In this document: positions 17,066 through 25,384 of the stretch, piece by piece
Layout of the letters: every line of letters starts with the position of its first letter
Numbering within the stretch: position 1 is the stretch's first letter
Source of the DNA: Cyclobacteriaceae bacterium
GTDB lineage: Bacteria; Bacteroidota; Bacteroidia; Cytophagales; Cyclobacteriaceae
NCBI GenBank assembly: GCA_013141055.1
Contig: JABFRS010000002.1
Coordinates: forward strand, 1,240,001 to 1,304,000
Reading direction: 5' to 3'
Length of the DNA: 64,000 bases
Made by a program: the position numbers and the translations under genes
Notes under the pieces: generated by a model
Told to the model about the DNA's origin: nothing
What the model saw: only the letters and a program-made list of their open reading frames with translations
Database searches by the model: none

Positions 17066-17656
17066 TTATATTCTTGACAGGATCATCTTCCAGTTGAATT
17101 CCCAGGTCGCGCCTTCATCATCGGAAAAAGCCTGGGACCAGACAGGATGTTCAGGATCAGTGGCATCCCATTGATAGAGCATGATGATCGGTTTGCCGTT
17201 GAAAGAATCCCGGGTATAAAATTTACCAATGCCATTTTCAAAGGAACCGGTAACAGGATGTTCATCCATTTTAGCATTGTTGGAATCCATCCAGTAGATC
17301 ATCCACAACTTTGTCTGGGGATTAAACAACCTTACGGCCTGACCTTCGAAAGGCTTTCCATTAAGTGTTGCATAATAGTTTTCAAAGTTGCCCAGACCTG
17401 CCAGCGTCTTACGCATATGCAACTCAGAATCAAACTCAACCCATTCCGTTTCATTGCTGAGTATTTTCTTCAACCTGCTGTTCTTCACACTCCACTTACC
17501 CACCAGGAAATCAAAATCATTCTCTGAAGAAGTTGAAGACGGGTTGATGACAAGGGCTTTCTCTTTTGTGGTTTCCATTGAACTTGCTTTTTTATCATCC
17601 TTACATCCCGGACAAAGGATCAATAAAGATGCTAATGTTAAAATTAATCGGCTCAT
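17066..17656 (-). CDS. Lipoprotein with DUF1579-like domain
   Basis: A 196-residue lipoprotein (signal ending LILCPGC, Cys about residue 18). After a Ser/Lys-rich linker the domain begins FDFLVGKWSVKN and continues with antiparallel strands ending GATWEFNWKMIL. This resembles the DUF1579-like or lipocalin-like domain of the protein at 60254 (FDFWIGEWDVKN, DDGKTWTTTTDLNYF). It starts 4 bp after the stop of the GlxA-type regulator gene and precedes the inactive M1 homologue by 26 bp, so the three are probably co-transcribed. Function unknown; a small-ligand-binding barrel is plausible. Confidence 0.7.
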   Translation of the reverse strand: MSRLILTLASLLILCPGCKDDKKASSMETTKEKALVINPSSTSSENDFDFLVGKWSVKNSRLKKILSNETEWVEFDSELHMRKTLAGLGNFENYYATLNGKPFEGQAVRLFNPQTKLWMIYWMDSNNAKMDEHPVTGSFENGIGKFYTRDSFNGKPIIMLYQWDATDPEHPVWSQAFSDDEGATWEFNWKMILSRI

Positions 17657-17660
17657 AATT

Positions 17661-18590
17661 CTATTGTGGAACGGTTTTCAATAAACGGATCACCTGACGT
17701 GCACTCTTCAATCCACAGAGGGTTGCCATTTGCTTCCTGGTAACATCAGGATTGGCCATCATCTTCAGCAGGTATTCCTTCCTTACCAATGACATGTAAG
17801 CATTGACCGTAACGCCCGTTTCTTTCTTGAATATCCGTGTGAAGTTGCGGGGGCTCATGCAGGCAACTTCTGCAAGTCTGACAAGCGATAACCTTTTGTG
17901 AATATTCTCCTGGAGGAAATCCTGAACTTTATGAATACCGGAATGAATGTGATTTCTGTAATTCATAAAAACAGTATGCTGCGATTCACTCCCCTGCCGT
18001 CTCATATAAACGACCAGCTCACGCGCTACTTTGAATGAGAAAAAATCATCTTTCAGTCTTCCCGTGATGTGCAATGCCATATCAATGCCCGCGGTTACTC
18101 CCGCGCTGGTAAAAACACGTTCGTCTTCAGTGAAAAGAATGTCCTCCACTACTTTAACTTTTGGGAACTTCCTTTCAAGTTGAGTGGTACGTTTCCAGTG
18201 AGTAGTGCATCTCTTACCATCGAGGAGTCCTAGCCTCGCAAGAAAAAATGCACCGGTACATATAGAACAAAGATGAGCTCCGCGATCATATCCTTCTGTC
18301 AGCCACTTCTTCATCTCCTTTTCAAATGGGATAACCGGGGAGATCAAAAATCCAACTTCAGCACCGGGGATAATGACATAGTCACCTTTGCTGATCTTTA
18401 TACTGCTGAACATTTTCAGCTTGGCGATCCCGACGTGTGAAGAAGTTGAAAGAGACGGATCATAGGAGCAATAGTGAATCGTGATGGGCGCTCCCATTCC
18501 CATCGCTTCAAAGAACACCTGATCAGGGCCGGCCAGATCAAGAAGGTGAACATGAGGGAGAACAAGAAAAATGATCTTTGTTTTTTCCAT
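17661..18590 (-). CDS. GlxA-type transcriptional regulator (DJ-1/PfpI plus AraC HTH)
   Basis: A 309-residue regulator. The N-terminal DJ-1/PfpI-like domain (about 1-180) has the nucleophile-elbow Cys in HLCSICTGAFFLARLGLLDG, and the C-terminal AraC-type double helix-turn-helix (about 215-305) has LSLVRLAEVACMSPRNFTRI followed by FKKETGVTVNAYM. The ATG at 18590 is preferred; the frame extends two codons to a TTG. In this family the DJ-1 domain senses a small ligand and is not enzymatic. It heads an apparent operon with a lipoprotein and an inactive M1 peptidase homologue, so it probably controls its own unit. Confidence 0.88.
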   Translation of the reverse strand: MEKTKIIFLVLPHVHLLDLAGPDQVFFEAMGMGAPITIHYCSYDPSLSTSSHVGIAKLKMFSSIKISKGDYVIIPGAEVGFLISPVIPFEKEMKKWLTEGYDRGAHLCSICTGAFFLARLGLLDGKRCTTHWKRTTQLERKFPKVKVVEDILFTEDERVFTSAGVTAGIDMALHITGRLKDDFFSFKVARELVVYMRRQGSESQHTVFMNYRNHIHSGIHKVQDFLQENIHKRLSLVRLAEVACMSPRNFTRIFKKETGVTVNAYMSLVRKEYLLKMMANPDVTRKQMATLCGLKSARQVIRLLKTVPQ

Positions 18591-18606
18591 AGGCAACTCA
18601 GTGCAA

Positions 18607-18636
18607 CAAATCTATTGAAAGCAGCAGGATGACCAC
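18607..18636 (-). promoter_or_regulatory. Candidate promoter of the GlxA-type regulator unit
   Basis: TAGATTTG on the minus strand (18607-18614) matches the -7 consensus 17 bases before the ATG at 18590. The triplet 19 nt upstream is GTG, so the -33 box matches two of three bases. Confidence 0.45.
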
Positions 18637-18721
18637 AGACATATAAGTGACATTTTGGGCCAGGGCGGATTTAGTCACCTGGGAGGCGTCGTGAAATATA
18701 AATTCACGTTAGTGAAGGGAT

Positions 18722-18746
18722 AAAAAAACCGGCTTTATGACCGGTT
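18722..18746 (-). terminator. Intrinsic terminator of the outer-membrane protein gene
   Basis: Read on the minus strand, AACCGG, an 8-nt loop and CCGGTT are followed by TTTTTTT. It lies about 80 bp beyond the stop of the gene ending at 18824. Confidence 0.75.
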
Positions 18747-18774
18747 GATAGGATCTGATGAGTGACTAATACAT

Positions 18775-18796
18775 CATCTGCATGAGGATGCAGATG
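18775..18796. repeat. Perfect 9-bp inverted repeat
   Basis: CATCTGCAT, GAGG loop, ATGCAGATG. It lies in the 3' trailer of the gene ending at 18824, upstream of that gene's terminator. There is no T-tract, so it is not itself a terminator; it may stabilise the transcript 3' end. Confidence 0.7.
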
Positions 18797-18823
18797 TGTG
18801 GCGTAAAACGATCTCTTAAATGA

Positions 18824-19597
18824 TTAGAATCCGTTTACAGAAATTCCAATGGTAACCGAATTCATAGATGTCTGAATCGGGCCCTTATTATCCTGGAACA
18901 TCGGCGACATATTCACATAGCTGAAAATACCAAAGCCGCCAACACCGATGCGGCCATACAATCCGTAGCGAAGTGTATTCATACCGTGGTTCTGCTTGTT
19001 CTTGATGCTCTTGTCTTCACCACCTTCACTAAAATCGATCTTGGTAAAAGAGTCATAAAGGATTCCGAATCGTGCACCAAAGGCAAGGTTGATACTTCTT
19101 GCGATATCCTCAGGAGCCGTATCATAACGAAGCTCCAGCGGCATTTCAATATAATTGTTGATCAGCTGTGAACGGTTGATCGTAACGCCTGGATAAAGAC
19201 TATTGGCAGGAACCAGTGCATAGGTTCCAGCATACACTCCATCAGGTACTGGAGAGTTGGTCAGTGTGTAGTTGTTCGTAAACTTCCATCGCTCAAGACT
19301 CAATCCGATTCCCGGAGTAAAGCTGAATCTTGACTTAAGAATTCTGATCTGGTATTGATAATAAATATTGAGTGTTCTGGAGCCCCAGAATCCTTTTTGA
19401 AAGTCAGGAGGAACGACGCCATTTTTAAAATTGAGACCTAACTCAACGACAATTGATCCCGGAATATCAGGTCTTGAGGTTTTTTTCTTAGTAGTTGGGA
19501 CAGAGACTGCCTTTGCCTGAATTGAATCCTGCTGCTGAGAATACCCTGCTACACTCGCCAAAACGAACACCAGCAACATGACCGATCGAACTACCAT
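18824..19597 (-). CDS. Predicted outer-membrane beta-barrel protein
   Basis: A 257-residue exported protein (signal peptide about 1-20, ending AGYSQ) that starts its mature part with a Lys/Thr-rich linker. The rest alternates polar and aromatic residues in strand-like runs (IPGSIVVELGLNF, LNIYYQYQIRI, YIEMPLELRYD, INLAFGARFGILYD) and ends VTIGISVNGF, as in small Bacteroidota barrels of the PorT/OmpA-barrel type. No specific family can be named. A good TTTG-N18-TATTTTTG promoter lies directly upstream, divergent from the tRNA-Arg promoter. Confidence 0.65.
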   Translation of the reverse strand: MVVRSVMLLVFVLASVAGYSQQQDSIQAKAVSVPTTKKKTSRPDIPGSIVVELGLNFKNGVVPPDFQKGFWGSRTLNIYYQYQIRILKSRFSFTPGIGLSLERWKFTNNYTLTNSPVPDGVYAGTYALVPANSLYPGVTINRSQLINNYIEMPLELRYDTAPEDIARSINLAFGARFGILYDSFTKIDFSEGGEDKSIKNKQNHGMNTLRYGLYGRIGVGGFGIFSYVNMSPMFQDNKGPIQTSMNSVTIGISVNGF

Positions 19598-19620
19598 AGA
19601 TATTTTGAATTTTAAAGCCC

Positions 19621-19650
19621 CAAAAATAGGCTTTTTGAGCGAGGGGCAAA
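19621..19650 (-). promoter_or_regulatory. Bacteroidota promoter of the outer-membrane protein gene
   Basis: On the minus strand TTTG (19647-19650), an 18-nt spacer and TATTTTTG (19621-19628) match the TTTG/TAnnTTTG consensus, 24 bases before the ATG. Confidence 0.7.
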
Positions 19651-19660
19651 ACCGTCTTTT

Positions 19661-19689
19661 TTGTGAAATAGATTAATGTTCTAAATTTG
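19661..19689 (+). promoter_or_regulatory. Bacteroidota promoter of tRNA-Arg
   Basis: TTG (19661-19663), an 18-nt spacer and TAAATTTG (19682-19689) followed by C. The tRNA begins 28 bases further on. It is arranged back to back with the promoter of the outer-membrane protein gene. Confidence 0.75.
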
Positions 19690-19717
19690 CGGACTTGTTT
19701 TTAAGGAAAACAAAAAC

Positions 19718-19791
19718 GGGCCTGTAGCTTAACTGAATAAAGCATCTGACTACGGATCAGAAGACTCGGGGTTTGAATCCCTGCAGGCTCA
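19718..19791 (+). tRNA. tRNA-Arg (anticodon ACG)
   Basis: A 74-nt cloverleaf. The acceptor stem is GGGCCTG with CAGGCTC (one G-T pair). The anticodon stem is TCTGA/TCAGA with loop CTACGGA, giving anticodon ACG at 19752-19754. The T arm is CGGGG, TTTGAAT, CCCTG, and the discriminator is A. CCA is not encoded. The wobble A is expected to be deaminated to inosine to read CGN codons. Promoter and terminator are both visible, so it is a single-gene unit. Confidence 0.96.
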
Positions 19792-19796
19792 CTACT

Positions 19797-19841
19797 AATG
19801 AGGCAATTACGTATTAAACGTGGCTGCCTCATTTTTTATTT
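19797..19841 (+). terminator. Intrinsic terminator of tRNA-Arg
   Basis: A 9-bp stem (AATGAGGCA with TGCCTCATT) is followed by TTTTATTT, starting 6 bases after the tRNA. Confidence 0.88.
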
Positions 19842-19942
19842 CAGGAAGCATGCTTTTAGTGCATCAATTCTGCCTTCAGCGTTAAGTTACTTCCGCCAAA
19901 TCCTGCGTATTCAGCTTTAAGAAGTTTCAAATCCAACTGATT

Positions 19943-20692
19943 ATGAAGATCCTTACCCTCCTTCTGATTTTGGTTGCTCCTTTCTGCCAATCCCAAAGCG
20001 CAAAAACCTTTGACCCGAATATCATATTAATAAATGTCGGCGATCTCGACCGTGTGGGAATTGCCAAACAACTGGGGATGATCAACAAGCTCAATCCAAA
20101 AGTCGTCGCCCTCGATCTGATATTTCAGGAAAGTCATGGAGATAATAAAGACAAGCTTCTTATTAAAGAGCTCTCAGGCTGCAAGAACCTGGTCATGGCA
20201 ACATTAATTAAAAGCGTGGCCGCCGGCAGTGAAAAGAAATACATGGTTTCAGGGAATCATGCTGCCTTTCTACCTCCACGCTCAACCACCGGATTTACAA
20301 ACCTGATCCTGGAAAAAGATGAAAGCCAGATAAAGTTTGCTGCTTGGCGAAAGGTAAATGAAAGACCACAAAAGGATACTGAATATCATTTCTCCATTCA
20401 GACTGCTATGGCCTTTGACAGCTCAAAGACATCAGAATTCTTAAGCAAAAATCTACAAACAATCGACATTGATTATTCCTACGATCTGAAAACAGTTAAG
20501 AGATACTCTGTTGAAGATGTATTGACAGGAAAGATCAATTCAAATGATGTGGAAGGAAAAATTGTTTTGCTTGGCTTCCTCGGTCCCGGTGATGAGGATA
20601 AAACAAAAATAATCTATAACAACGAAGTGAGGAGTTTGTACGAAATGGAAATACTCGCTACGATTCTGTCACAGGTATTGAATGCCCGGTGA
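19943..20692 (+). CDS. Stand-alone secreted CHASE2-like protein
   Basis: A 249-residue protein with a signal peptide (ending CQSQS). The mature part matches the CHASE2 extracellular sensor pattern: IILINVGDLDRVG, then LNPKVVALDLIFQE, a D-rich stretch, FTNLILEKDE, a YHFSIQTAMAF segment, IDIDYSYD, YSVEDVLTG and GKIVLLGFLGP with D-x-T. CHASE2 normally sits on kinases, cyclases or GGDEF proteins and is followed by membrane helices; none are present here. It may therefore be a soluble periplasmic binder or a partner in trans. Its stop directly abuts the stop of the convergent S41 peptidase gene. Confidence 0.7.
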   Translation: MKILTLLLILVAPFCQSQSAKTFDPNIILINVGDLDRVGIAKQLGMINKLNPKVVALDLIFQESHGDNKDKLLIKELSGCKNLVMATLIKSVAAGSEKKYMVSGNHAAFLPPRSTTGFTNLILEKDESQIKFAAWRKVNERPQKDTEYHFSIQTAMAFDSSKTSEFLSKNLQTIDIDYSYDLKTVKRYSVEDVLTGKINSNDVEGKIVLLGFLGPGDEDKTKIIYNNEVRSLYEMEILATILSQVLNAR

Positions 20693-22195
20693 TTACTTTT
20701 TTCCTTGAATCAATGTTTTTGCCAATTCCATTTCTAAATCCTTGCCTTCCAGGATGTCCTTGATAGTATATTTAGGGGTGTGGGTCGGTAAAACACCACG
20801 ACCTATCGGGTGCTTTTGATACATGTGTCCAATTTGAATGTTTGGAGAAATCCGAATCATTATTTTGCTATTCGGCAATTGAATAACGATGTTGTCACCA
20901 CCGGTAGGTCCCTCATACGCCCCTCCCGTTTCCTCTCCAATGAAAACCGCGTCCGTAGTCTTTTTTAAATCAGAGGCCAGGTCGGCAGCACTCGAAAAAG
21001 AAATACCATTTATTAATACATACAATTTGCCGGTGAAAACATTCTCCTTTGGAGTTTTCAATATAAGATTATCGCTGTAGTCGTAGTTGTTGATCCAGAG
21101 ATTATCATTGATTCTTCTCATATATTCATCATCGTTGTTGTATAACAATTTCGATGTATCCTTTTCAAGAATAACCTGTTTCAATGGTCGGAAATCTAAA
21201 TGACTTAAATAGATATTCTGATAAAGTTTAAATGGTTTATTGTATAAATATGAAATCAATTCTATCTGTTGGCGTTCATCACCGCCTTCATTATTTCTGA
21301 GATCGATAATCAGATTCTTTATACCTCCGCTCCTGATTTTGGAAAAGGCCGAACTCAATAATGAGTCAAAATTTGGATCAATTGTCTTATCGTAAAATGA
21401 ACGAGAAAGCGTCAGGATCGCATAGTCATTTTGCTTATCAATTTTAAATTTCGGAGAAGGCTCTTTAAACCAGGCTTGTTCGTCAATACTATATTTCCTC
21501 GCTAATAATTTTTGTCTCTCGGAAATTGATATACCTTTTACGGTGACGGTTTTTCTTTTCTGAGTGCCATATTCCAGGTAGTCGATTTTAAAAGAATCAC
21601 TTCTGTCAACGTAGAGATGGTAATACAGGTCAAAGCCATGGAAAGGATAAAAGAAATACCTCTCCATCAATCTTAGCTTTCTGGTCCTGATGTATCCATC
21701 TGAAGCTATTCCAGGTATGATAGCATCAAATATCTCTTTGTCATTTTTTCCATTAATAGCCAATATTTGCGAGCCACCAGGAATCGACGAGTTACTGCAA
21801 TCGTTTAGGATGTAAATTTTGTCTTCCAATATCTTGATATGAAAAGGCAATACCCTTTTCTCCAAAACGTCCTTTGCTAATTGCCCTTGAGGAATCGTGT
21901 AAAGGTGTCCGCAACGGACTGTTGCATTTGCCTTACTTACAAGAGCAAGAAAATCAAGCCCGGATATTTCGTTACTAATTCTTCTATTGATGCTATCAAA
22001 TCGTGCATCCACTGTTCTCTTATCGTCATACTTATACAATCTCGGATGCACATATTCCAACGCAAACCGTAACCATCTGAAATCTTCAATTGCCTGCTCC
22101 TTTGTCAACGTTAGTGACTGTCCCTGAACGTTGTCCGCCACGAATACCAATGGCAAAATATTCAAAACAAAAAAAATACTTTTCTTGATTGTCAT
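20693..22195 (-). CDS. Exported S41-family peptidase
   Basis: A 500-residue protein with a signal peptide (ending DNVQGQS). The C-terminal half has the S41 tail-specific protease core: KNLIIDLRNNEGGDERQQ, then LYVLINGISFSSAADLASDL with the presumed nucleophile Ser near residue 400, then FIGEETGGAYEGPTGGD. No PDZ domain is obvious, as in many Bacteroidota S41 proteins. The N-terminal part (about 25-230) is a helical and beta region with ILAINGKN, a PDZ-like fragment. Substrate unknown. Confidence 0.85.
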   Translation of the reverse strand: MTIKKSIFFVLNILPLVFVADNVQGQSLTLTKEQAIEDFRWLRFALEYVHPRLYKYDDKRTVDARFDSINRRISNEISGLDFLALVSKANATVRCGHLYTIPQGQLAKDVLEKRVLPFHIKILEDKIYILNDCSNSSIPGGSQILAINGKNDKEIFDAIIPGIASDGYIRTRKLRLMERYFFYPFHGFDLYYHLYVDRSDSFKIDYLEYGTQKRKTVTVKGISISERQKLLARKYSIDEQAWFKEPSPKFKIDKQNDYAILTLSRSFYDKTIDPNFDSLLSSAFSKIRSGGIKNLIIDLRNNEGGDERQQIELISYLYNKPFKLYQNIYLSHLDFRPLKQVILEKDTSKLLYNNDDEYMRRINDNLWINNYDYSDNLILKTPKENVFTGKLYVLINGISFSSAADLASDLKKTTDAVFIGEETGGAYEGPTGGDNIVIQLPNSKIMIRISPNIQIGHMYQKHPIGRGVLPTHTPKYTIKDILEGKDLEMELAKTLIQGKK

Positions 22196-22262
22196 ACTAG
22201 AATGAACTTTGAGAGGATTGATTAAAGCAAGTGGAAATAACCCGATTTAGAGAACGACTCTC

Positions 22263-23045
22263 TCACTTTCCAACAAACCCAGGCTTCCTCTTCTCAAGAA
22301 ACGCCTTGACTCCTTCTTTATGATCTTCCGATCCTCCCGCAATCTCCTGACTGTATGCCTCGTATTCCAGCATCTCATCCAGGGAAGAGGTCGTTGACTT
22401 ATTCAACATCTTCTTAATAATGCCGATCGCTTTCGTCGGCGCTTTCGCGAAATAATCTGTGTACTCTTTTACCGCCGCATCCAGTTGTGCCGCCGGAACA
22501 ACCTTATTAACCAATCCAAGCTGCAGGGCTTCCGCCGCTTTAACCTTGCTTCCCATCGCACACAACTCAAACGCCTTGGCCATGCCTACCAGTCGCGGGA
22601 GAAAATAAGACGACCCTGAATCCGGCACCAAACCAATATTCACAAACACTTCAATAAGCGTTGCATCCTCTGAAGCTATGATCATATCACACGCCAGCGC
22701 CAGCGAACATCCTGCTCCTGCTGCCACTCCATTCAATCTGCAAAGTATCGGCTTCGGCAATCCCCGCATCGCACGAACGATCGGATTATATCTCTTGTGA
22801 AGTGAATCCAGAAAAGATCGCTTCTTACCTGTCGGCTCCGCTTTCAGATCCTGCCCAGAACAAAATGCTTTCCCCTCACCCGTCAATACCACCACTCTCA
22901 CCGCATCATCTTTGGCAACCGCCTTCAACGCATCCTGAAATTCAAAAGTGATCTCATCATTCAACGCATTGTAAAACTCAGGACGGTTTAATGTGATGGT
23001 AGCAACACCCTCTGCTACTTCATATTTCAGAAATTGAAATGCCAT
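22263..23045 (-). CDS. Enoyl-CoA hydratase/isomerase family protein, PaaG-like
   Basis: A 260-residue crotonase-fold enzyme. The oxyanion-hole segments AFCSGQDLKAE and LNGVAAGAGCSLALACDM are present, and VNIGLVPDSGSSYFLPRLVG with its acidic Asp resembles PaaG, the ring-opening isomerase of phenylacetate degradation, more than the hydratases with two Glu. No other paa genes are nearby, so a general acyl-CoA isomerase or hydratase is equally possible. The gene follows a PAP2-like gene with 24 bp between them, and the chain continues from rpoN. Confidence 0.88.
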   Translation of the reverse strand: MAFQFLKYEVAEGVATITLNRPEFYNALNDEITFEFQDALKAVAKDDAVRVVVLTGEGKAFCSGQDLKAEPTGKKRSFLDSLHKRYNPIVRAMRGLPKPILCRLNGVAAGAGCSLALACDMIIASEDATLIEVFVNIGLVPDSGSSYFLPRLVGMAKAFELCAMGSKVKAAEALQLGLVNKVVPAAQLDAAVKEYTDYFAKAPTKAIGIIKKMLNKSTTSSLDEMLEYEAYSQEIAGGSEDHKEGVKAFLEKRKPGFVGK

Positions 23046-23069
23046 AAAATATCAGCTTTAAAATTTTAC

Positions 23070-23684
23070 TTAAAAAAGAAAGATCATTCCGAAGAAGCCG
23101 ATCGAAAATCCCGTCACCGCTCCATACATTACTTCCCGTGGCGTGTGTGCATTGAGGTACAACCTTGAAGACATAACAGTACCCGCCACCAGCAGCACAC
23201 CAATCGTTGGCCAGAGCATCGATCCATTCTCAACGGCCTTATTCAGCGGTACCATAATACCCAGTGCTCCGCATACCGCCAGACTATGAATGCTGATCTT
23301 CTGAAATAACGTAGCAACCGTAGCCACAAGCACCATCGCAGCCACCAGCACCATCACTTTATTAAAATGAATATTCATCTTCACTTTATAAAAGAACATG
23401 ATGGTAACAACAATATAAATGATCGTAATAAGCGTGAAGGGAAGTAATCTTTCCTCGCGCGTCGGCATCTGAAGGGAGGGCAAGGTTCCAAATGCCTTGA
23501 ACATCATAAGATTGGCAACCGGCAGTATGAATGTCATGGCAAAAACAAATCCTGCAAAAGGAAGCAATGCCGCCGTTGGCAACGCTATGAATCTTGGAAT
23601 GGTATATCCCAGAATCAATACGAGATACGTCGAAAATAAAAGCGGATGGAAAATATAGGAAACGATCTTCGCTACGGTTTGCAT
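23070..23684 (-). CDS. PAP2-like integral membrane protein with degenerate motifs
   Basis: A 204-residue protein with about six membrane helices. The third phosphatase motif is recognisable as SRLYLNAHTPRE (SR-x5-H-x3, with Glu instead of Asp). Motif 2 PSGH reads SIHS and motif 1 is reduced to REERLLPF. It therefore belongs to the phosphatidic-acid phosphatase type 2 superfamily, but activity is uncertain. It lies 17 bp after rpoN and 24 bp before the enoyl-CoA hydratase gene on the same strand. Confidence 0.78.
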   Translation of the reverse strand: MQTVAKIVSYIFHPLLFSTYLVLILGYTIPRFIALPTAALLPFAGFVFAMTFILPVANLMMFKAFGTLPSLQMPTREERLLPFTLITIIYIVVTIMFFYKVKMNIHFNKVMVLVAAMVLVATVATLFQKISIHSLAVCGALGIMVPLNKAVENGSMLWPTIGVLLVAGTVMSSRLYLNAHTPREVMYGAVTGFSIGFFGMIFLF

Positions 23685-23701
23685 TTCTATTACATCTCGG
23701 A

Positions 23702-25183
23702 TTATAATTCTTTCCTTAACCGGGCAACCGGGATATTCAGCTGCTCGCGATATTTCGCCACTGTCCTTCGGGCGATGTTATAACCCTTCTGATTCAGGAT
23801 CTCTTCGATCTTTTCATCAGAGAATGGCTTGTTCTTATCTTCTGTTTCAATGAGTTCCTTGATGATCTGTTTCACCTCACGGCTACTCACCTCTTCTCCC
23901 GAATCAGTAGAGATACCCTCTGAGAAAAAATACTTAAGAGGTAGTATTCCAAAGTCCGTCTGAATGGCCTTGCTGCTCGCCACACGACTCACCGTTGAAA
24001 TATCCATGTTGATCCTCTCAGCAATATCTTTCAGGATCATCGGACGAAGTTTCGTCTCATCTCCCTCCAGGAAATAATCGTATTGAAAATCAATGATCGC
24101 CTGCATCGTTCTCATCAGCGTATGCTGACGCTGCTTGATCGCATCGATAAACCATTTTGCGGAATCAAGCTTCTGCTTAACGAACGTCACAGCCTCCTTC
24201 AGCTTCTTATCTTTCTTGTCGCTCTTGTCATATGCCTTGAACATATCCGTGTACGAGCGACTGATCCTCAGTTCCGGTGCATTGCGTGAATTCAGTGCAA
24301 GATCCAGCTTGCCATTCGTATTCGTAAGAATGAAATCAGGGATGACATACTGATTCTTGACCAGACTGTTGGTCATCTCACCACCCGGCTTCGGATTTAA
24401 CTTTATAATGAGATCAATGGCATCCTTAATATAATCTTCATCATCCAGATCAAGCTTCTTGAGGATCTTCGGATAATGTTTCTTGGTAAACTCTTCGTAG
24501 CACTCTTTAATAATGCGCTTGGCAACGATCACATCTACATCCTGACCGTCATCCATTCGTTCAAGCTGAAGCAACAGACATTCCTGCAGGTTGCGCGCAG
24601 CGATACCCGGAGGATCAAAAGCCTGGATCTTTTTTAATACCTGCTCAACTTCTTCAATGCTGGTCTCAATGTTCTGTGAAAAGGCAAGGTCATTAACGAT
24701 CGCATCAAGATCACGACGGATGTAACCATCACTTTCAATGCTTCCTACGAGTTGTTTTCCAATTGCATAATGGCGGTCATCGAGACCGAGGAATCCAAGC
24801 TGGGTAGAAAGATTTTCATGCAGGGAAGATGACATCGGGATCGGGAGCTCGCGTTCCTCATCCTCTTCTCCATCGCTCTGTGACTTATAACCGCCGTAGT
24901 CATCATCCTGGAGATAATCCTTGATGTCTACTTCACCTTCTTTCTGTGGATCTTCTGATTCGGAGGTTGGCGCTTCTGCCTGTTCACTGTCATCACCGGA
25001 ATTGTCTTCAGTATTATTTTCGGGTTCATCGGAAGCACCTTCTTCAAGGGCCGGATTGATCTCCATCTCCTCTTCTATGCGGTTTTCAAGTTCGGCCGTA
25101 GGCACCTGCAGCAGCTTGATAAATTGTATCTGCTGGGGTGAAAGCTTTTGCTGAAGATTCTGACTAAGTCCTAGGCGCTGCAT
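23702..25183 (-). CDS. rpoN: RNA polymerase sigma-54 factor
   Basis: A 493-residue sigma-54. Region I is the Gln/Leu-rich N-terminus (LGLSQNLQQKLSPQQIQFI), followed by a long acidic linker (about 50-115). The core-binding domain includes FDPPGIAARNLQECLLLQLE, the helix-turn-helix follows, and the RpoN box ARRTVAKYRE is at residues 471-480. The length is standard. A TAGTTTTG box lies upstream at 25203-25210. It requires enhancer-binding activators; none is in this window. Confidence 0.97.
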   Translation of the reverse strand: MQRLGLSQNLQQKLSPQQIQFIKLLQVPTAELENRIEEEMEINPALEEGASDEPENNTEDNSGDDSEQAEAPTSESEDPQKEGEVDIKDYLQDDDYGGYKSQSDGEEDEERELPIPMSSSLHENLSTQLGFLGLDDRHYAIGKQLVGSIESDGYIRRDLDAIVNDLAFSQNIETSIEEVEQVLKKIQAFDPPGIAARNLQECLLLQLERMDDGQDVDVIVAKRIIKECYEEFTKKHYPKILKKLDLDDEDYIKDAIDLIIKLNPKPGGEMTNSLVKNQYVIPDFILTNTNGKLDLALNSRNAPELRISRSYTDMFKAYDKSDKKDKKLKEAVTFVKQKLDSAKWFIDAIKQRQHTLMRTMQAIIDFQYDYFLEGDETKLRPMILKDIAERINMDISTVSRVASSKAIQTDFGILPLKYFFSEGISTDSGEEVSSREVKQIIKELIETEDKNKPFSDEKIEEILNQKGYNIARRTVAKYREQLNIPVARLRKEL

Positions 25184-25202
25184 TGATCGGGTTCTGAATC
25201 GT

Positions 25203-25210
25203 CAAAACTA
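25203..25210 (-). promoter_or_regulatory. Candidate -7 element of rpoN
   Basis: TAGTTTTG on the minus strand matches TAnnTTTG, 19 bases before the rpoN ATG. No convincing -33 box at the expected distance. Confidence 0.4.
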
Positions 25211-25384
25211 CCATTTCAAAGATGGAGTTAAAAGCGTGTCGATCTTTAATTGCAAATTTTAAGCCAATGAACAATTATTACTGTTCCATCCAATCATTAA
25301 AGGTATATCAGAGTGGATATGAGGGAAATGCATTTTGCTTTCCCCTCCAAAATGGCGTTTTTTGCAACCCTATTTCTAAATACT

